Positions 16,580 through 27,402 of a stretch of 33,371 bases of DNA are shown here, in pieces. The first letter of the stretch is position 1; the number at the start of each line of letters is the position of its first letter. Location of the stretch: contig CAISYO010000097.1 of NCBI GenBank assembly GCA_903889745.1, forward strand, positions 1 through 33,371, read 5' to 3'. The notes under the pieces are model-generated. The model had not been told where the DNA came from, did not search any database, and was given only the letters and a program-made list of their open reading frames with translations. This DNA comes from an uncultured Bacteroidota bacterium (GTDB lineage: Bacteria > Bacteroidota > Bacteroidia > Flavobacteriales > Flavobacteriaceae). The position numbers and the translations under genes were made by a program.

Positions 16580-18433
16580 TCACTTCTCCACTACATCCAA
16601 TTCTACTTTCAAATTGTTAATGATAAACTCTTGTCGGTCTGGGGTATTTTTACCCATGTAGAACTCTAACAAGGTTTCAATTGAAGTAGCTTTATCTAAC
16701 ATGACTGGATCTAATCGAATGTCTTGCCCGATGAAATGCTTGAACTCATCTGGCGAAATTTCCCCTAATCCTTTGAATCGGGTGATTTCTGGTTTTGGCT
16801 TTAGCTTTTCAATGGCATCAACTCGTTCTTGATCAGAATAACAATAAATCGTTTCTTTTTTATTTCGCACACGGAATAAAGGCGTTTGTAAAATATACAA
16901 ATGTCCGTCTTTAATCAACTCAGGGAAAAACTGCAAGAAAAACGTAATCAATAATAAGCGAATGTGCATACCATCGACATCGGCATCGGTTGCAATTACT
17001 ATATTATTGTAACGCAAATCGCCCATATCTTCCTCAATGTTTAATGCTGCTTGTAATAAATTGAATTCTTCGTTTTCGTACACAATTTTCTTGGTCATTC
17101 CATACGAGTTCAAAGGCTTACCCCGTAAACTAAACACCGCTTGCGTATTCACATCACGACTTTTAGTAATCGAACCCGAAGCCGAATCTCCCTCGGTAAT
17201 AAAAAGTGTACTTTCTAAACTTCTTGGATTTTTAGCATCGGTTAAATGCACACGACAATCGCGTAATTTTTTATTGTGAAGACTGGCTTTTTTAGCACGG
17301 TCTTTGGCTAATTTTCTAATTCCTGAAAGCTCTTTACGTTCGCGTTCGGCTTGTAAAATCTTACGCAATAATGCATCAGCTACTTCTGGGTTTTTATGTA
17401 AAAAATTGTCTAACTTCGTTTTGATGAAATCATTCACAAATGAACGTACCGAAGGACCATTCGGACCAATATCGGTTGAACCCAATTTGGTTTTGGTTTG
17501 TGATTCAAAAACAGGTTCTTCCACTTTAACAGAAACTGCTGAAACAATCGACTTACGTATATCAGAAGCTTCAAAAGGTTTGTTGTAAAACTCTTTGATG
17601 GTTTTTACAATCGCTTCACGAAAAGCACCTAAATGCGTTCCTCCTTGCGTGGTATTTTGTCCATTGACAAATGAATGGTATTCTTCTGAATATTGCGATT
17701 TACTGTGTGTAATTGCCACTTCGATATCGTCGCCCAACAAATGAATTGTTGGATATACCATATCGTCTTCGTGAATCGCTTCTTCTAATAAATCTTTTAA
17801 ACCGTTATCTGAAAAATACTTTTCGCCATTGTAAAAAATAGTCAATCCTGTATTTAGATAACAGTAATTTTTGAGCATCTTGATGATGTACTCATTACGG
17901 TATTTGTAGTTCTTGAAAATCGCTTCATCGGCAACAAATGAAACTTTCGTTCCTTTTCGTTTCGTAGTTTCTTGAACGTCTTCTTCTAACGTTAGATTTC
18001 CAGCAGAGAATTCCGCTGCTTTTTGTTGGTTATCACGCACCGATTCTACTCGGAAATAATTAGAAAGTGCATTAACTGCTTTGGTTCCTACACCATTTAA
18101 ACCAACCGATTTTTTGAAGGCTTTGGAATCGTACTTTCCACCCGTGTTCATTTTAGAAACAACATCAACGACTTTTCCTAACGGAATACCTCGACCATAA
18201 TCGCGCACCGTTACGAGTTTATCTTTGATGGTAACTTCGATGGTTTTTCCGGCACCCATGACAAATTCATCAATACAGTTATCCAATACTTCTTTTAATA
18301 AAATATAAATACCATCATCGGGCGACGATCCATCACCGAGTTTTCCGATATACATACCGGGACGCATACGGATGTGTTCTTTCCAATCGAGGGAACGTAT
18401 ATTGTCTTCGGTATATTGATTTTGATCTAACAT
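16580..18433 (-). CDS. parE: DNA topoisomerase IV subunit B
   Basis: 617 aa; [66 protein letters not shown]. Confidence 0.95.
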   Translation of the reverse strand: MLDQNQYTEDNIRSLDWKEHIRMRPGMYIGKLGDGSSPDDGIYILLKEVLDNCIDEFVMGAGKTIEVTIKDKLVTVRDYGRGIPLGKVVDVVSKMNTGGKYDSKAFKKSVGLNGVGTKAVNALSNYFRVESVRDNQQKAAEFSAGNLTLEEDVQETTKRKGTKVSFVADEAIFKNYKYRNEYIIKMLKNYCYLNTGLTIFYNGEKYFSDNGLKDLLEEAIHEDDMVYPTIHLLGDDIEVAITHSKSQYSEEYHSFVNGQNTTQGGTHLGAFREAIVKTIKEFYNKPFEASDIRKSIVSAVSVKVEEPVFESQTKTKLGSTDIGPNGPSVRSFVNDFIKTKLDNFLHKNPEVADALLRKILQAERERKELSGIRKLAKDRAKKASLHNKKLRDCRVHLTDAKNPRSLESTLFITEGDSASGSITKSRDVNTQAVFSLRGKPLNSYGMTKKIVYENEEFNLLQAALNIEEDMGDLRYNNIVIATDADVDGMHIRLLLITFFLQFFPELIKDGHLYILQTPLFRVRNKKETIYCYSDQERVDAIEKLKPKPEITRFKGLGEISPDEFKHFIGQDIRLDPVMLDKATSIETLLEFYMGKNTPDRQEFIINNLKVELDVVEK

Positions 18434-18521
18434 AAACAGAATTTGGATTTTGTGCTAATATAAAGGAATTAGCCCAATTTTAAAAACAGAAGTACTATAA
18501 CTTATTGACATATTTACAAAC

Positions 18522-18554
18522 AAAAAAACCGCTGAAATTCTTCAACGGTTTTTT
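18522..18554 (-). terminator. Terminator downstream of ychF
   Basis: AAAACCGcTGAA-attc-TTCAaCGGTTTT (one mismatch) with A/T tracts on both sides. Confidence 0.75.
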
Positions 18555-18596
18555 CTATTATCTGTATTCTTTTCTCTTTTCTCTTTTCTCTCAAAA

Positions 18597-19691
18597 TTAC
18601 ACGTTAAAACGGAAATGCATTACATCACCATCTTTTACAATGTATTCCTTACCTTCTACTCTTAATTTTCCTGCTTCTTTTACTTTAGCTTCTGAACCGA
18701 AATTAGAGAAATCTTCAAATGCAATAACTTCTGCACGAATGAATCCTTTTTCAAAATCGGTGTGGATTACTCCGGCTGCTTTTGGCGCAGTATCTCCGAT
18801 GTTGATTGTCCAAGCACGAACTTCTTTAACACCAGCGGTGAAATAGGTTTGTAATTTTAATAATTTGTAAGCTGCACGAATCAACACTGCCGAACCTGGC
18901 TCGGTTAATCCCATGTCTTCTAAAAATATTTGACGCTCTTCGTAGCTTTCTAATTCGGTAATATCGGCTTCTGCTCCTACGGAAAGAATGATTACTTCTG
19001 CTTGTTCGTCTTTTACCAATTCGCGAACTTGGTCTACATATTTGTTTCCGTTTACTGCTGAAGATTCGTCAACATTACAAACATATAAAACAGGTTTGGT
19101 TGTGATTAGTTGGAATTCTTCCATCATATCCACCTCATCTTGATTTTGAGGAACAACCGTACGAGCCGATTTTGCTTCCATCAAAGTCTGACGAATTCTG
19201 TCTAACAACGCTTTTTCAGCTTGTGCTTCTTTATTTCCTGTTTTTGCTGCGCGATTGGTTTTTTCTAGACGTTTTTCAACGGTTTCTAAGTCTTTTAATT
19301 GCAATTCGATATCGATGGTTTCTTTATCACGAATTGGATTTACATTACCATCCACGTGCACAATATTATCGTTATCAAAACAACGTAAAACGTGAATAAT
19401 GGCGTTACATTCTCTAATATTTCCTAAGAATTTATTTCCTAATCCTTCACCTTTACTTGCTCCTTTTACCAAACCTGCAATATCTACAATATCTACGGTT
19501 GCCATTTGAACTCGCTCTGGTTTTACCAATTCCTCTAAACGAGCAATACGCGGATCGGGAACGTTTACCACACCAATATTAGGTTCGATAGTACAAAACG
19601 GAAAGTTAGCACTTTGCGCTTTTGCGTTTGATAAACAATTAAATAAAGTTGATTTTCCAACATTTGGTAATCCTACAATTCCTGCTTTCAT
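18597..19691 (-). CDS. ychF: Redox-regulated ATPase/GTPase YchF
   Basis: MKAGIVGLPNVGKSTLFNCL, VDIAGLVKGASKGEGLGNKFL, HTDFEKGFIRAEVIAFEDF. The track start at 19724 lies in repeat DNA; real ATG at 19691. Confidence 0.96.
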   Translation of the reverse strand: MKAGIVGLPNVGKSTLFNCLSNAKAQSANFPFCTIEPNIGVVNVPDPRIARLEELVKPERVQMATVDIVDIAGLVKGASKGEGLGNKFLGNIRECNAIIHVLRCFDNDNIVHVDGNVNPIRDKETIDIELQLKDLETVEKRLEKTNRAAKTGNKEAQAEKALLDRIRQTLMEAKSARTVVPQNQDEVDMMEEFQLITTKPVLYVCNVDESSAVNGNKYVDQVRELVKDEQAEVIILSVGAEADITELESYEERQIFLEDMGLTEPGSAVLIRAAYKLLKLQTYFTAGVKEVRAWTINIGDTAPKAAGVIHTDFEKGFIRAEVIAFEDFSNFGSEAKVKEAGKLRVEGKEYIVKDGDVMHFRFNV

Positions 19692-19722
19692 ATTTAAGAT
19701 TGCCACCAAGGCACGAAGGCTC
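19692..19722 (-). repeat. CCTTNGTGGC-type repeat directly upstream of ychF ATG
   Basis: Minus strand CACTTTGAGCCTTCGTGCCTTGGTGGCAATCTTAAAT-ATG. Confidence 0.6.
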
Positions 19723-19786
19723 AAAGTGTATTTTAAGTTATTTTTCTATTTTAGTTATTTAAGTCTGAGTATTTTTAACTTAAATT

Positions 19787-20137
19787 TTACTCATTATGTA
19801 AAAAAGCTTGTCTGTTTAACAATGTCTCTTCGCTTTCTACATGATTATCATCGGGAACACAACAATCAACAGGACAAACAGCAGCGCATTGTGGCTCTTC
19901 ATGAAAACCTTTACATTCGGTACATTTTCCTGGAACAATGTAATAAATATCATCAGAAATTGGGGTTTGAGCCGCATCTGAATCAACTTCAGTACCATCT
20001 GGTAAAATGACTTTTCCGCTTAATTTAGTTCCGTCTTTATATCGCCAGTCGTCAGCACCTTCATAAATAGCCGTATTAGGACACTCTGGTTCACAAGCTC
20101 CACAGTTAATGCATTCGTCAGTTATAATTATTGCCAT
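19787..20137 (-). CDS. 4Fe-4S dicluster ferredoxin
   Basis: [13 protein letters not shown] and [22 protein letters not shown] cluster motifs. Confidence 0.93.
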   Translation of the reverse strand: MAIIITDECINCGACEPECPNTAIYEGADDWRYKDGTKLSGKVILPDGTEVDSDAAQTPISDDIYYIVPGKCTECKGFHEEPQCAAVCPVDCCVPDDNHVESEETLLNRQAFLHNE

Positions 20138-20246
20138 ATCTTCAAAATTAGAAGTTAGAAGTTTTATAAAAATCTACTTATTAGTCTAACTAAATGATTA
20201 TTTTTGTGCAAAATTACAATGTAAACCACATATATACAAGTTACAA

Positions 20247-21305
20247 ATGTTACAAAGTGAAATAAAATCGAGTTTTGTTGAATTAGGAAACTTTTTACGC
20301 CAATTTTCTTTAGAAAAAAATACTAAAGAAAATTCGGTGCTACAAAACGATTTATTTTATGATGATTTCATTTCGTTAATTGAATTATCGCAATCGCACA
20401 ATGGTTGGTTTACTCCAGAGCAAGTCTATTTCAGTATTCAATCTTGGGGAAATGCGTTAACAGAAACCGACCTAAACCATTGGCTTTCTTCGTATGATTT
20501 TTCAAAAATAACACCTAAAAAAATTGGTTTAATTTTGGCAGGAAATATCCCGTTAGTTGGTTTTCATGATTTTCTTTCGGTATTGATTTCGGGTCATGAT
20601 GTGCTTGTAAAAACTTCTTCAAGCGACCAACATTTATTGAAATTTTTAGCCAAATATTTGATTGCTATTCAACCTGAACTTAACTCAAAAATAACTTTTG
20701 TTGAAGGAAAATTAGAAGGTTTTGATGCGGTAATAGCCACCGGAAGCAACAACACAGCACGTTATTTTGAATATTATTTTAAAGGAAAACCTAGTATCAT
20801 TCGTAAAAACAGAAATTCGGTTGCTGTTTTAAATGGAACAGAAACTCACGAAGAATTAGTTGGTTTAGGTGAAGATATTTTTAGATATTTTGGTTTGGGA
20901 TGTCGTAATGTTTCTAAACTTTTTGTACCAAAAGATTACAATTTTGAAGCATTTTTTAAAGCCATGTTTGAATATAGCGAAATAATTCAATATGAAAAAT
21001 ATGCGAATAATTATGATTACAATAAAGCGGTTTTCTTGATGAGTAACTTCCAGTTATTAGATAATGAGTTTTTAACAATCAAAGAAGATACGAGTTACTC
21101 CTCTCCTATTTCTTCCATTTTTTATGAATTTTATGATAGTTTAGAAGAAGTTAAATCACGATTAAGTAATGATACAGATCAAATTCAATGTATCGTTTCA
21201 AAAGATCTAATTGAAAATTCAATTGTTTTTGGACAAACGCAGCAACCAAAACTTTGGGATTATGCAGACAATGAAGATACTTTGGCCTTTTTATCAAAAA
21301 TATAA
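20247..21305 (+). CDS. Acyl-CoA reductase (LuxC-like)
   Basis: 352 aa; GLILAGNIPLVGFHDFLSVLISGHDVLVKTSSSDQHLL, IRKNRNSVAVLNG. Confidence 0.85.
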   Translation: MLQSEIKSSFVELGNFLRQFSLEKNTKENSVLQNDLFYDDFISLIELSQSHNGWFTPEQVYFSIQSWGNALTETDLNHWLSSYDFSKITPKKIGLILAGNIPLVGFHDFLSVLISGHDVLVKTSSSDQHLLKFLAKYLIAIQPELNSKITFVEGKLEGFDAVIATGSNNTARYFEYYFKGKPSIIRKNRNSVAVLNGTETHEELVGLGEDIFRYFGLGCRNVSKLFVPKDYNFEAFFKAMFEYSEIIQYEKYANNYDYNKAVFLMSNFQLLDNEFLTIKEDTSYSSPISSIFYEFYDSLEEVKSRLSNDTDQIQCIVSKDLIENSIVFGQTQQPKLWDYADNEDTLAFLSKI

Positions 21306-21451
21306 TTACACAATTACTATTTTTTAGCAATATCTAAAACGTTTTCGTTAATAACATGGGGTAATTATTATCAAATTATAACTCATTTTTAAATTCCTAT
21401 TTACGAAATTTGCTTTTTTAAAAACACACATATCTAACTACATACAACATA

Positions 21452-22522
21452 ATGAAAAAACACAACTACAGCGCAGGTCCTTGCATACTTCCTCAAGAGG
21501 TTTTTAAGCAATCGGCGCAAGCCATATTAGATTTTAATAATTCTGGATTGTCTATTTTAGAAATTTCGCACCGAAGTAAAGATTTTGTTGCCGTAATGGA
21601 AGAAGCTAGAGCATTAGTTTTAGAACTTTTAGGATTAGAAGGCAAAGGATATCAAGCATTATTTCTAGCAGGTGGTGCAAGTTTAGAATTTTTAATGGTT
21701 CCTTATAATGTAATGAAAGTAGACGGAAAAGCCGCATACTTAGATACGGGAACTTGGGCAAGTAGTGCTATTAAAGAGGCAAAACATTTTGGTGAAACCT
21801 TAGTAGTTGCTTCCTCAAAACCAGAAAATTACAATCATATTCCAAAAGATTTTACTATTCCTGCTGATGCCTCGTATTTTCACTGTACTAGCAATAATAC
21901 AATTTTTGGAACGCAAATGAAATCATTTCCACAAACCGATGTTCCTTTAGTATGTGATATGAGTTCGGATATTTTCTCAAGAACATTAGATTTTTCGCAA
22001 TTTGATTTGATTTACGCTGGCGCTCAAAAAAATATGGGTCCAGCCGGAACCACTCTAGTTGTAGTAAAAGAAGCACTATTAGGAAAAACCGGTAGAACTA
22101 TTCCAAGTATGTTAGATTACCAACAACATATTTCGAAAGAAAGTATGTACAATACACCTCCTGTATTTCCAATATATGCATCTCTTTTAACATTACAATG
22201 GTTGAAAAACTTAGGCGGAATTGCAGCTATAGAAAAAATCAACGAAGCAAAAGCAAACTTATTATTTACAGAAATAGACCGAAATCCTTTATTCAAAGGA
22301 ACGGCTGCTAAAGAAGATAGAAGTACTATGAATGCTACTTTCTTATTGGTTAATGAAGACCATCAGGAAACATTTGATGCCATGTGGAAAGCTGCCGGAA
22401 TTTCTGGATTAGCGGGTCATCGTTCTGTAGGTGGTTATCGTGCTTCTATGTACAATGCGCTACCATTAGAAAGTGTTCAGATTTTAGTGGATGTAATGAG
22501 AAATTTAGAAAATAATATTTAG
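21452..22522 (+). CDS. serC: Phosphoserine aminotransferase
   Basis: HNYSAGPCILPQEV, SHRSKDF, DLIYAGAQKNMGPAG, GHRSVGGYRASMYNA. Confidence 0.96.
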   Translation: MKKHNYSAGPCILPQEVFKQSAQAILDFNNSGLSILEISHRSKDFVAVMEEARALVLELLGLEGKGYQALFLAGGASLEFLMVPYNVMKVDGKAAYLDTGTWASSAIKEAKHFGETLVVASSKPENYNHIPKDFTIPADASYFHCTSNNTIFGTQMKSFPQTDVPLVCDMSSDIFSRTLDFSQFDLIYAGAQKNMGPAGTTLVVVKEALLGKTGRTIPSMLDYQQHISKESMYNTPPVFPIYASLLTLQWLKNLGGIAAIEKINEAKANLLFTEIDRNPLFKGTAAKEDRSTMNATFLLVNEDHQETFDAMWKAAGISGLAGHRSVGGYRASMYNALPLESVQILVDVMRNLENNI

Positions 22523-22543
22523 TAATTAGCAATAACATAAAGT

Positions 22544-23497
22544 ATGAAAGTTTTAGCAAACGACGGAATTTCAAAAAGTGGTATCAAAGCTTTAGAAAAA
22601 GGTGGATTTGAAGTCATTACTACAAAAGTAGCGCAAGAACAAGTTGCCAATTATATCAACACAAACGATGTACAAGTCATTTTAGTAAGAAGTGCTACCA
22701 AAGTACGTCAAGATATAATAGATGCTTGTCCTGGTTTAAAAATCATTGGTCGTGGCGGTGTAGGAATGGATAATATTGATGTAGATTATGCTCGTGAAAA
22801 AGGATTACACGTAATCAATACACCAGCTTCATCCTCTGAAAGTGTTGCCGAATTGGTTTTTGCTCATTTATTTACAGGAGTTCGTTTTTTACATGATGCG
22901 AATAGAAATATGCCACTTGAAGGCGATTCTAATTTTGACGGATTGAAAAAAGCGTATGCAAACGGAATTGAACTACGTGGTAAAACATTAGGAATTGTTG
23001 GTTTTGGTCGAATTGGACAAGCAGTTGCAAAAATGGCATTAGGATTAGGAATGAAAGTAATTGCAGCCGATAAATTTGTTACTGAAGCCATAATTCGTGT
23101 CGATTTTTATAATGGTCAATTCATTAATGTAGATATTGTTACCGAATCATTAGAAAATATTTTCAAGCATTCTGATTTTATTACCTTACATGTACCTGCA
23201 CAAGATGGATATGTAATTGATAAAGCTGAATTTCAATTGATGAAAGATAATGTTGGAATTGTAAACTGTGCTCGTGGAGGTGTTATAAATGAAGTAGCTT
23301 TAATTGATGCATTAGATGAAGGTAAAGTTTTATTTGCCGGTTTAGATGTATTTGAAAACGAACCTACACCAGAAATTCAAATATTAATGCATCCGAAAAT
23401 TTCATTAACTCCACATATTGGTGCGGCGACTGAAGAAGCTCAAGATCGAATTGGAACCGAACTAGCAGAACAAATTATCAGCTTATTAAAAAAATAA
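22544..23497 (+). CDS. serA: D-3-phosphoglycerate dehydrogenase-like D-2-hydroxyacid dehydrogenase (short form)
   Basis: GRGGVGMDNIDVDYA, LGIVGFGRIGQAVA, NCARGGVINE; no C-terminal ACT domain; follows serC. Confidence 0.88.
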   Translation: MKVLANDGISKSGIKALEKGGFEVITTKVAQEQVANYINTNDVQVILVRSATKVRQDIIDACPGLKIIGRGGVGMDNIDVDYAREKGLHVINTPASSSESVAELVFAHLFTGVRFLHDANRNMPLEGDSNFDGLKKAYANGIELRGKTLGIVGFGRIGQAVAKMALGLGMKVIAADKFVTEAIIRVDFYNGQFINVDIVTESLENIFKHSDFITLHVPAQDGYVIDKAEFQLMKDNVGIVNCARGGVINEVALIDALDEGKVLFAGLDVFENEPTPEIQILMHPKISLTPHIGAATEEAQDRIGTELAEQIISLLKK

Positions 23498-23518
23498 TTA
23501 TTATTCTATAAAATCTTT

Positions 23519-23550
23519 AAAAAAGCATCGATAGTATCGGTGCTTTTTTT
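23519..23550 (+). terminator. Rho-independent terminator
   Basis: AAAAGCAtCGATAgtaTCGgTGCTTTTTTT. Confidence 0.75.
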
Positions 23551-23599
23551 AATTTTGACATTATTTAAAATTGGGAAAAACAGACCACTTACCATTCTC

Positions 23600-23932
23600 A
23601 TGAAAAAACTAAAAGAACGCTGGGGTGTTAAAAGTAATAAACAAATTGTAATTATTTTTATAGTATTTGCAATTACCGGATTTAGTTCCTTACAATTAGC
23701 AAAACCTTTTTTGTCATTAATAGGAATTCCCGATACCTTTGAACCGCATTGGTTGTATCGCGTGTTACGTCTATTATTAATTTTTCCTATTTACCAAATA
23801 ATATTAGTCTTTGTAGGATATATTTTTGGTCAATTTTCATTTTTTTGGGAATTTGAAAAAAAAATGTTAGTACGATTAAAATTAGGATTTATCGCCCGTT
23901 ATATTGATTCAAAAATAAAAAAGGAGCTATAA
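23600..23932 (+). CDS. Small membrane protein, likely DUF6787-type
   Basis: Likely ATG at 23600 (MKKLKERWGVKSNKQIVIIFIVFAITGFSSLQLAKPFL); track ORF starts at 23540. Confidence 0.65.
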   Translation: MKKLKERWGVKSNKQIVIIFIVFAITGFSSLQLAKPFLSLIGIPDTFEPHWLYRVLRLLLIFPIYQIILVFVGYIFGQFSFFWEFEKKMLVRLKLGFIARYIDSKIKKEL

Positions 23933-23949
23933 TTTATAGCTCCTTTTTT
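23917..23949. terminator. Perfect palindromic bidirectional terminator overlapping the stop codon
   Basis: AAAAAAGGAGCTATAA-t-TTATAGCTCCTTTTTT, 33 nt, between convergent ORFs. Confidence 0.88.
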
Positions 23950-23951
23950 AT

Positions 23952-24251
23952 TTATTTTTTATAGTTTGTCTTAATAACATAAGTGTAAAACCAAGTTATT
24001 GTGAAGGTAGGTATAACATCTAACATAGGAATCATTTCTTCTATAAACCCAAAAATACCAGCAACTTTCCCTACTGTTCCTTTATACATATAAGCTAAGA
24101 GTAAACCGGAAATAGGTGCCCAAATAATATCAATACCTTCACCAAAAAATGGAATCGTATAAGATATTAAACCAATTCCATCAAATAGTAAACTTAAAAT
24201 TAATTTGATTTCCTTATGGTCTTTTTTCGTGTTTTGAACAAGTTCTGTCAT
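23952..24251 (-). CDS. Small conserved membrane protein, unknown function
   Basis: 99 aa, hydrophobic; convergent with the DUF6787-like gene. Confidence 0.65.
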   Translation of the reverse strand: MTELVQNTKKDHKEIKLILSLLFDGIGLISYTIPFFGEGIDIIWAPISGLLLAYMYKGTVGKVAGIFGFIEEMIPMLDVIPTFTITWFYTYVIKTNYKK

Positions 24252-24299
24252 ATTATCATATTTAAATTACACATCAAATATAACAAAATTAGTGCCAAT

Positions 24300-24968
24300 T
24301 TATTCTTTATGAATCATTTTATAGAAATCATCTCTGTATTCTTTCTTATCAAATATGCCTCCATATTGTAATGTAGAGGTATAACTACTTTCATCTTTAA
24401 TTCCTCGGCTCGATACACATAAATGGGTTGCTTCCATCACAATCATAACGCTATCTATCTCTAAAACCGATTTTAGTTCATTAAAAATCTGCATGATCAT
24501 TCGCTCTTGAACTTGAGGTCGGCGTGCATAATAATCTACAATTCTATTTAATTTTGACAAGCCAATAACTTTACCAGATGAAACATATCCAATGTGTGCT
24601 TTACCTACAATTGGTAAAAAATGATGTTCGCAAGTTGAATTAAAACTGATATTTGCTTCCACCAACATTTTATCATATTGATACGAATTGTCAAAAACCG
24701 AAACTTTAGGTTTATTGGCTGGATTCAATCCCGAAAAAATTTCCTGAACAAACATCTTTGCTACTCGGTGCGGAGTTCCCTGCAAGCTATCATCGGTTAA
24801 ATCTAAACCTAACTCTTTCATAATAATCTCGAAATGTTGTTCAATAACTTCCATTTTTTGAGCATCAGAACGATGAAAAGCATCAGCACGCAAAGGAGTT
24901 TCGGCTGAGGTCATTTGATGATTATCGCCGATAATGTCAAATATTTCTTTTTCAATTGTAGTATTCAT
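24300..24968 (-). CDS. folE: GTP cyclohydrolase I
   Basis: STCEHHFLPIVGKAHIGYVSSGKVIGLSKLNRIVDYYARRPQVQERM. Confidence 0.96.
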   Translation of the reverse strand: MNTTIEKEIFDIIGDNHQMTSAETPLRADAFHRSDAQKMEVIEQHFEIIMKELGLDLTDDSLQGTPHRVAKMFVQEIFSGLNPANKPKVSVFDNSYQYDKMLVEANISFNSTCEHHFLPIVGKAHIGYVSSGKVIGLSKLNRIVDYYARRPQVQERMIMQIFNELKSVLEIDSVMIVMEATHLCVSSRGIKDESSYTSTLQYGGIFDKKEYRDDFYKMIHKE

Positions 24969-24982
24969 AGCAATATGTCCTT

Positions 24983-25636
24983 CTATTTTAATTTCGATTT
25001 ATAATACTTATGTAATTTTTCCAATTTTGGAGCAATAACCATTTGGCAATAACCTTGCTCTGCATTTTGATTGTAATAGTTTTGATGATATTCCTCTGCA
25101 GGATAAAAAACAGTAGCCTTAGATACTTTAGTTACAATTTCCTTATCATACAATTTTTCTCCACTAATTAATGAAATGTATTTTTCTGCTTTATCTTTTT
25201 GCACCTCAGAATGATAAAAAATTTCACTTCGGTATTGCGTCCCAACATCAGCTCCTTGACGATTCAAAGTAGTAGGATCATGTGTTCCAAAAAATACTTC
25301 TAATAAATCTTCGTAGGCCACTTTATTTGGATCAAACGTTATTTGTATCGCTTCGGCATGACCAGTTTCTCCTGAACAAATATCCTTATATGTAGGATTC
25401 AAAGTTTTACCACCAATATATCCCGAAACTACTTTTTCAACTCCATCAATTTCTAAAAAAATGGCTTCTGTACACCAAAAACAACCACCAGCAAATGTTG
25501 CTATTTCCATACCTGTTGTATTTTCTACTTGTATATTATTATTCTTATTCATTTCCGCTATCGAATTGTCTTTAGCCACACAAGAAACATTGGCAAAACA
25601 AAAACTAAAGAATGATAAGGGTATTACTATTTTCAT
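24983..25636 (-). CDS. msrA: Peptide-methionine (S)-S-oxide reductase with N-terminal signal sequence
   Basis: [47 protein letters not shown]; hydrophobic N-terminus. Confidence 0.95.
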   Translation of the reverse strand: MKIVIPLSFFSFCFANVSCVAKDNSIAEMNKNNNIQVENTTGMEIATFAGGCFWCTEAIFLEIDGVEKVVSGYIGGKTLNPTYKDICSGETGHAEAIQITFDPNKVAYEDLLEVFFGTHDPTTLNRQGADVGTQYRSEIFYHSEVQKDKAEKYISLISGEKLYDKEIVTKVSKATVFYPAEEYHQNYYNQNAEQGYCQMVIAPKLEKLHKYYKSKLK

Positions 25637-25782
25637 TTTCGATTATTTTGTTTAACAAAAGTAATAAAATATTAAACACAAATTACGTTTTAACGAAAGT
25701 TTATCGTTTAGTAGATGAAAATAGATTTGAATTTGATTTTTTATTAGGCAAAAATCTTTGTTTCTTTGTAAAAAATAGTGGT

Positions 25783-26451
25783 ATGATACTTGCAAAAAAT
25801 CTACATAAATATTACGATTCATTACACGTATTAAAAGGTGTTGATTTACATATTCAAAAAGGAGAAATTGTTTCTATTGTGGGGGCATCAGGTGCCGGAA
25901 AAACAACGTTACTTCAAATTTTAGGCACTTTAGATCTTCCACAAAAACAAACAGATACAATATTAGAAATCAATGGGAAATCAGTTCTAAACTTACCCGA
26001 TGTTGCGCTGTCTAAATTCAGAAATACTCATTTAGGATTTATTTTTCAATTTCATCAATTACTTCCCGAATTTTCGGCCTTAGAAAATGTTTGTATTCCA
26101 GGTTTAATTGCAAAAAATGAAAAATCAGTAGTAGAATTAGAAGCAAAAAAAATATTAACCTATTTAGGGTTAGCCGAAAGAATGCATCACAAACCGAGCG
26201 AACTTTCGGGTGGTGAACAACAACGTGTTGCGGTTGCTAGAGCCTTAATCAATAAACCAGCTGTTATTTTTGCCGATGAACCTTCAGGGAATTTAGATAA
26301 AACTTCGGCTCAAAACTTACATGAATTGTTTTTTAAATTGCGTGATGAATTTGGGCAAACGTTTGTTATTGTTACCCATAATGAAGAATTGGCCAACATG
26401 GCTGATCGAAAACTAACGATGGTAGATGGGAATATTGTAACGAGTAACTAA
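25783..26451 (+). CDS. ABC transporter ATP-binding protein (LolD-like)
   Basis: Walker [10 protein letters not shown], signature [15 protein letters not shown], Walker [13 protein letters not shown]. Preferred ATG at 25783; the upstream 57 codons lack family similarity. Confidence 0.9.
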   Translation: MILAKNLHKYYDSLHVLKGVDLHIQKGEIVSIVGASGAGKTTLLQILGTLDLPQKQTDTILEINGKSVLNLPDVALSKFRNTHLGFIFQFHQLLPEFSALENVCIPGLIAKNEKSVVELEAKKILTYLGLAERMHHKPSELSGGEQQRVAVARALINKPAVIFADEPSGNLDKTSAQNLHELFFKLRDEFGQTFVIVTHNEELANMADRKLTMVDGNIVTSN

Positions 26452-27209
26452 TGAATGCCTCGGAACTTAAAGAAATTCTTGACGAAAAAGTCGAGTTGTA
26501 CAACAATCCAAATTTCATTGAAAGCGATCCTATTCAGATTCCTCATTCCTATTCATTAAAGGAAGATATTGAAATAGCTGGGTTTTTAGCGGCTACTATT
26601 GCTTGGGGAAATCGAAAAATGATCATCAACAATGCCACTAAAATGATGGATTTGATGGGAAACTCGCCCTACGATTTTGTCATGAATCATTCCAATTCAC
26701 AATTAGAAAATTTAGAAAATTTTGTGCATCGCACTTTTAACGGACAAGATTTCATCGGATTTAAGAAAGGCTTGCGACACATTTACCAAAATCATAACGG
26801 ATTAGAAGCTGTTTTTTCAAAAGAAAATATAACGATGCAACACACTATTTCTGAATTTAAACAGTTGTTTTTTGAAGCACATCATTTGAACCGTACTGAA
26901 AAACATATTTCCGATCCACTCAATGGTTCAGCTGCAAAGCGTATTAACATGTATTTACGCTGGATGGTTCGAAAAGATACTAAAGGTGTCGATTTTGGTA
27001 TTTGGAAAACCATTTCACCCGCAGCACTTTCTTGCCCACTTGATGTTCACTCGGGTAATGTTGCTCGAAAATTAGGTTTACTCCACCGCACACTAAACGA
27101 TGCAAAGGCTGTTGCAGAACTCGATGCACAACTCCGTATTTTGGATCCAAACGACCCTGTAAAATACGATTTTGCCTTGTTTGGATTAGGTGTTTTTGAA
27201 GGGTTTTAA
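26451..27209 (+). CDS. TIGR02757 family protein
   Basis: ESDPIQIPHSYSLKEDIEIAGFLAATIAWGNRKMIINNA; RWMVRKDTKGVDFGIWK; LDVHSGNVARKLGLL. Confidence 0.9.
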   Translation: MNASELKEILDEKVELYNNPNFIESDPIQIPHSYSLKEDIEIAGFLAATIAWGNRKMIINNATKMMDLMGNSPYDFVMNHSNSQLENLENFVHRTFNGQDFIGFKKGLRHIYQNHNGLEAVFSKENITMQHTISEFKQLFFEAHHLNRTEKHISDPLNGSAAKRINMYLRWMVRKDTKGVDFGIWKTISPAALSCPLDVHSGNVARKLGLLHRTLNDAKAVAELDAQLRILDPNDPVKYDFALFGLGVFEGF

Positions 27210-27216
27210 AACAAAA

Positions 27217-27236
27217 AATCCTGCCGAAACAGGATT
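27217..27236 (-). terminator. Terminator for tRNA-Ala
   Basis: Minus strand AATCCTG-tttcgg-CAGGATT followed by TTTTG. Confidence 0.7.
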
Positions 27237-27240
27237 CTAG

Positions 27241-27314
27241 TGGAGAAGATGGGGCTCGAACCCACGACCTCTTGACTGCCAGTCAAGCACTCTAGCCAAC
27301 TGAGCTACATCCCC
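27241..27314 (-). tRNA. tRNA-Ala (anticodon GGC)
   Basis: 74 nt cloverleaf GGGGATGTAGCTCAGTTGGCTAGAGTGCTTGACTGGCAGTCAAGAGGTCGTGGGTTCGAGCCCCATCTTCTCCA; loop CTGGCAG; G3.U70 alanine identity pair; CCA not encoded. Confidence 0.93.
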
Positions 27315-27402
27315 AAAATTTTTACGAATATACTATTTTTAACTAAATAATTTTATTTTGATTGATAAAATTGAACTAGTTTTACGATTCTAAAATAAAA
27401 TC

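Noticed and set aside
19692-19724. N-terminal extension MSLRALVAILN of YchF
   Set aside because: Encoded by the CCTTNGTGGC repeat; the family start MKAGIVGLPNVGKST is at 19691.
25612-25782. N-terminal extension of the LolD-like ORF ([19 protein letters not shown]...)
   Set aside because: Overlaps the divergent msrA start and precedes the canonical [11 protein letters not shown] start; more likely intergenic.
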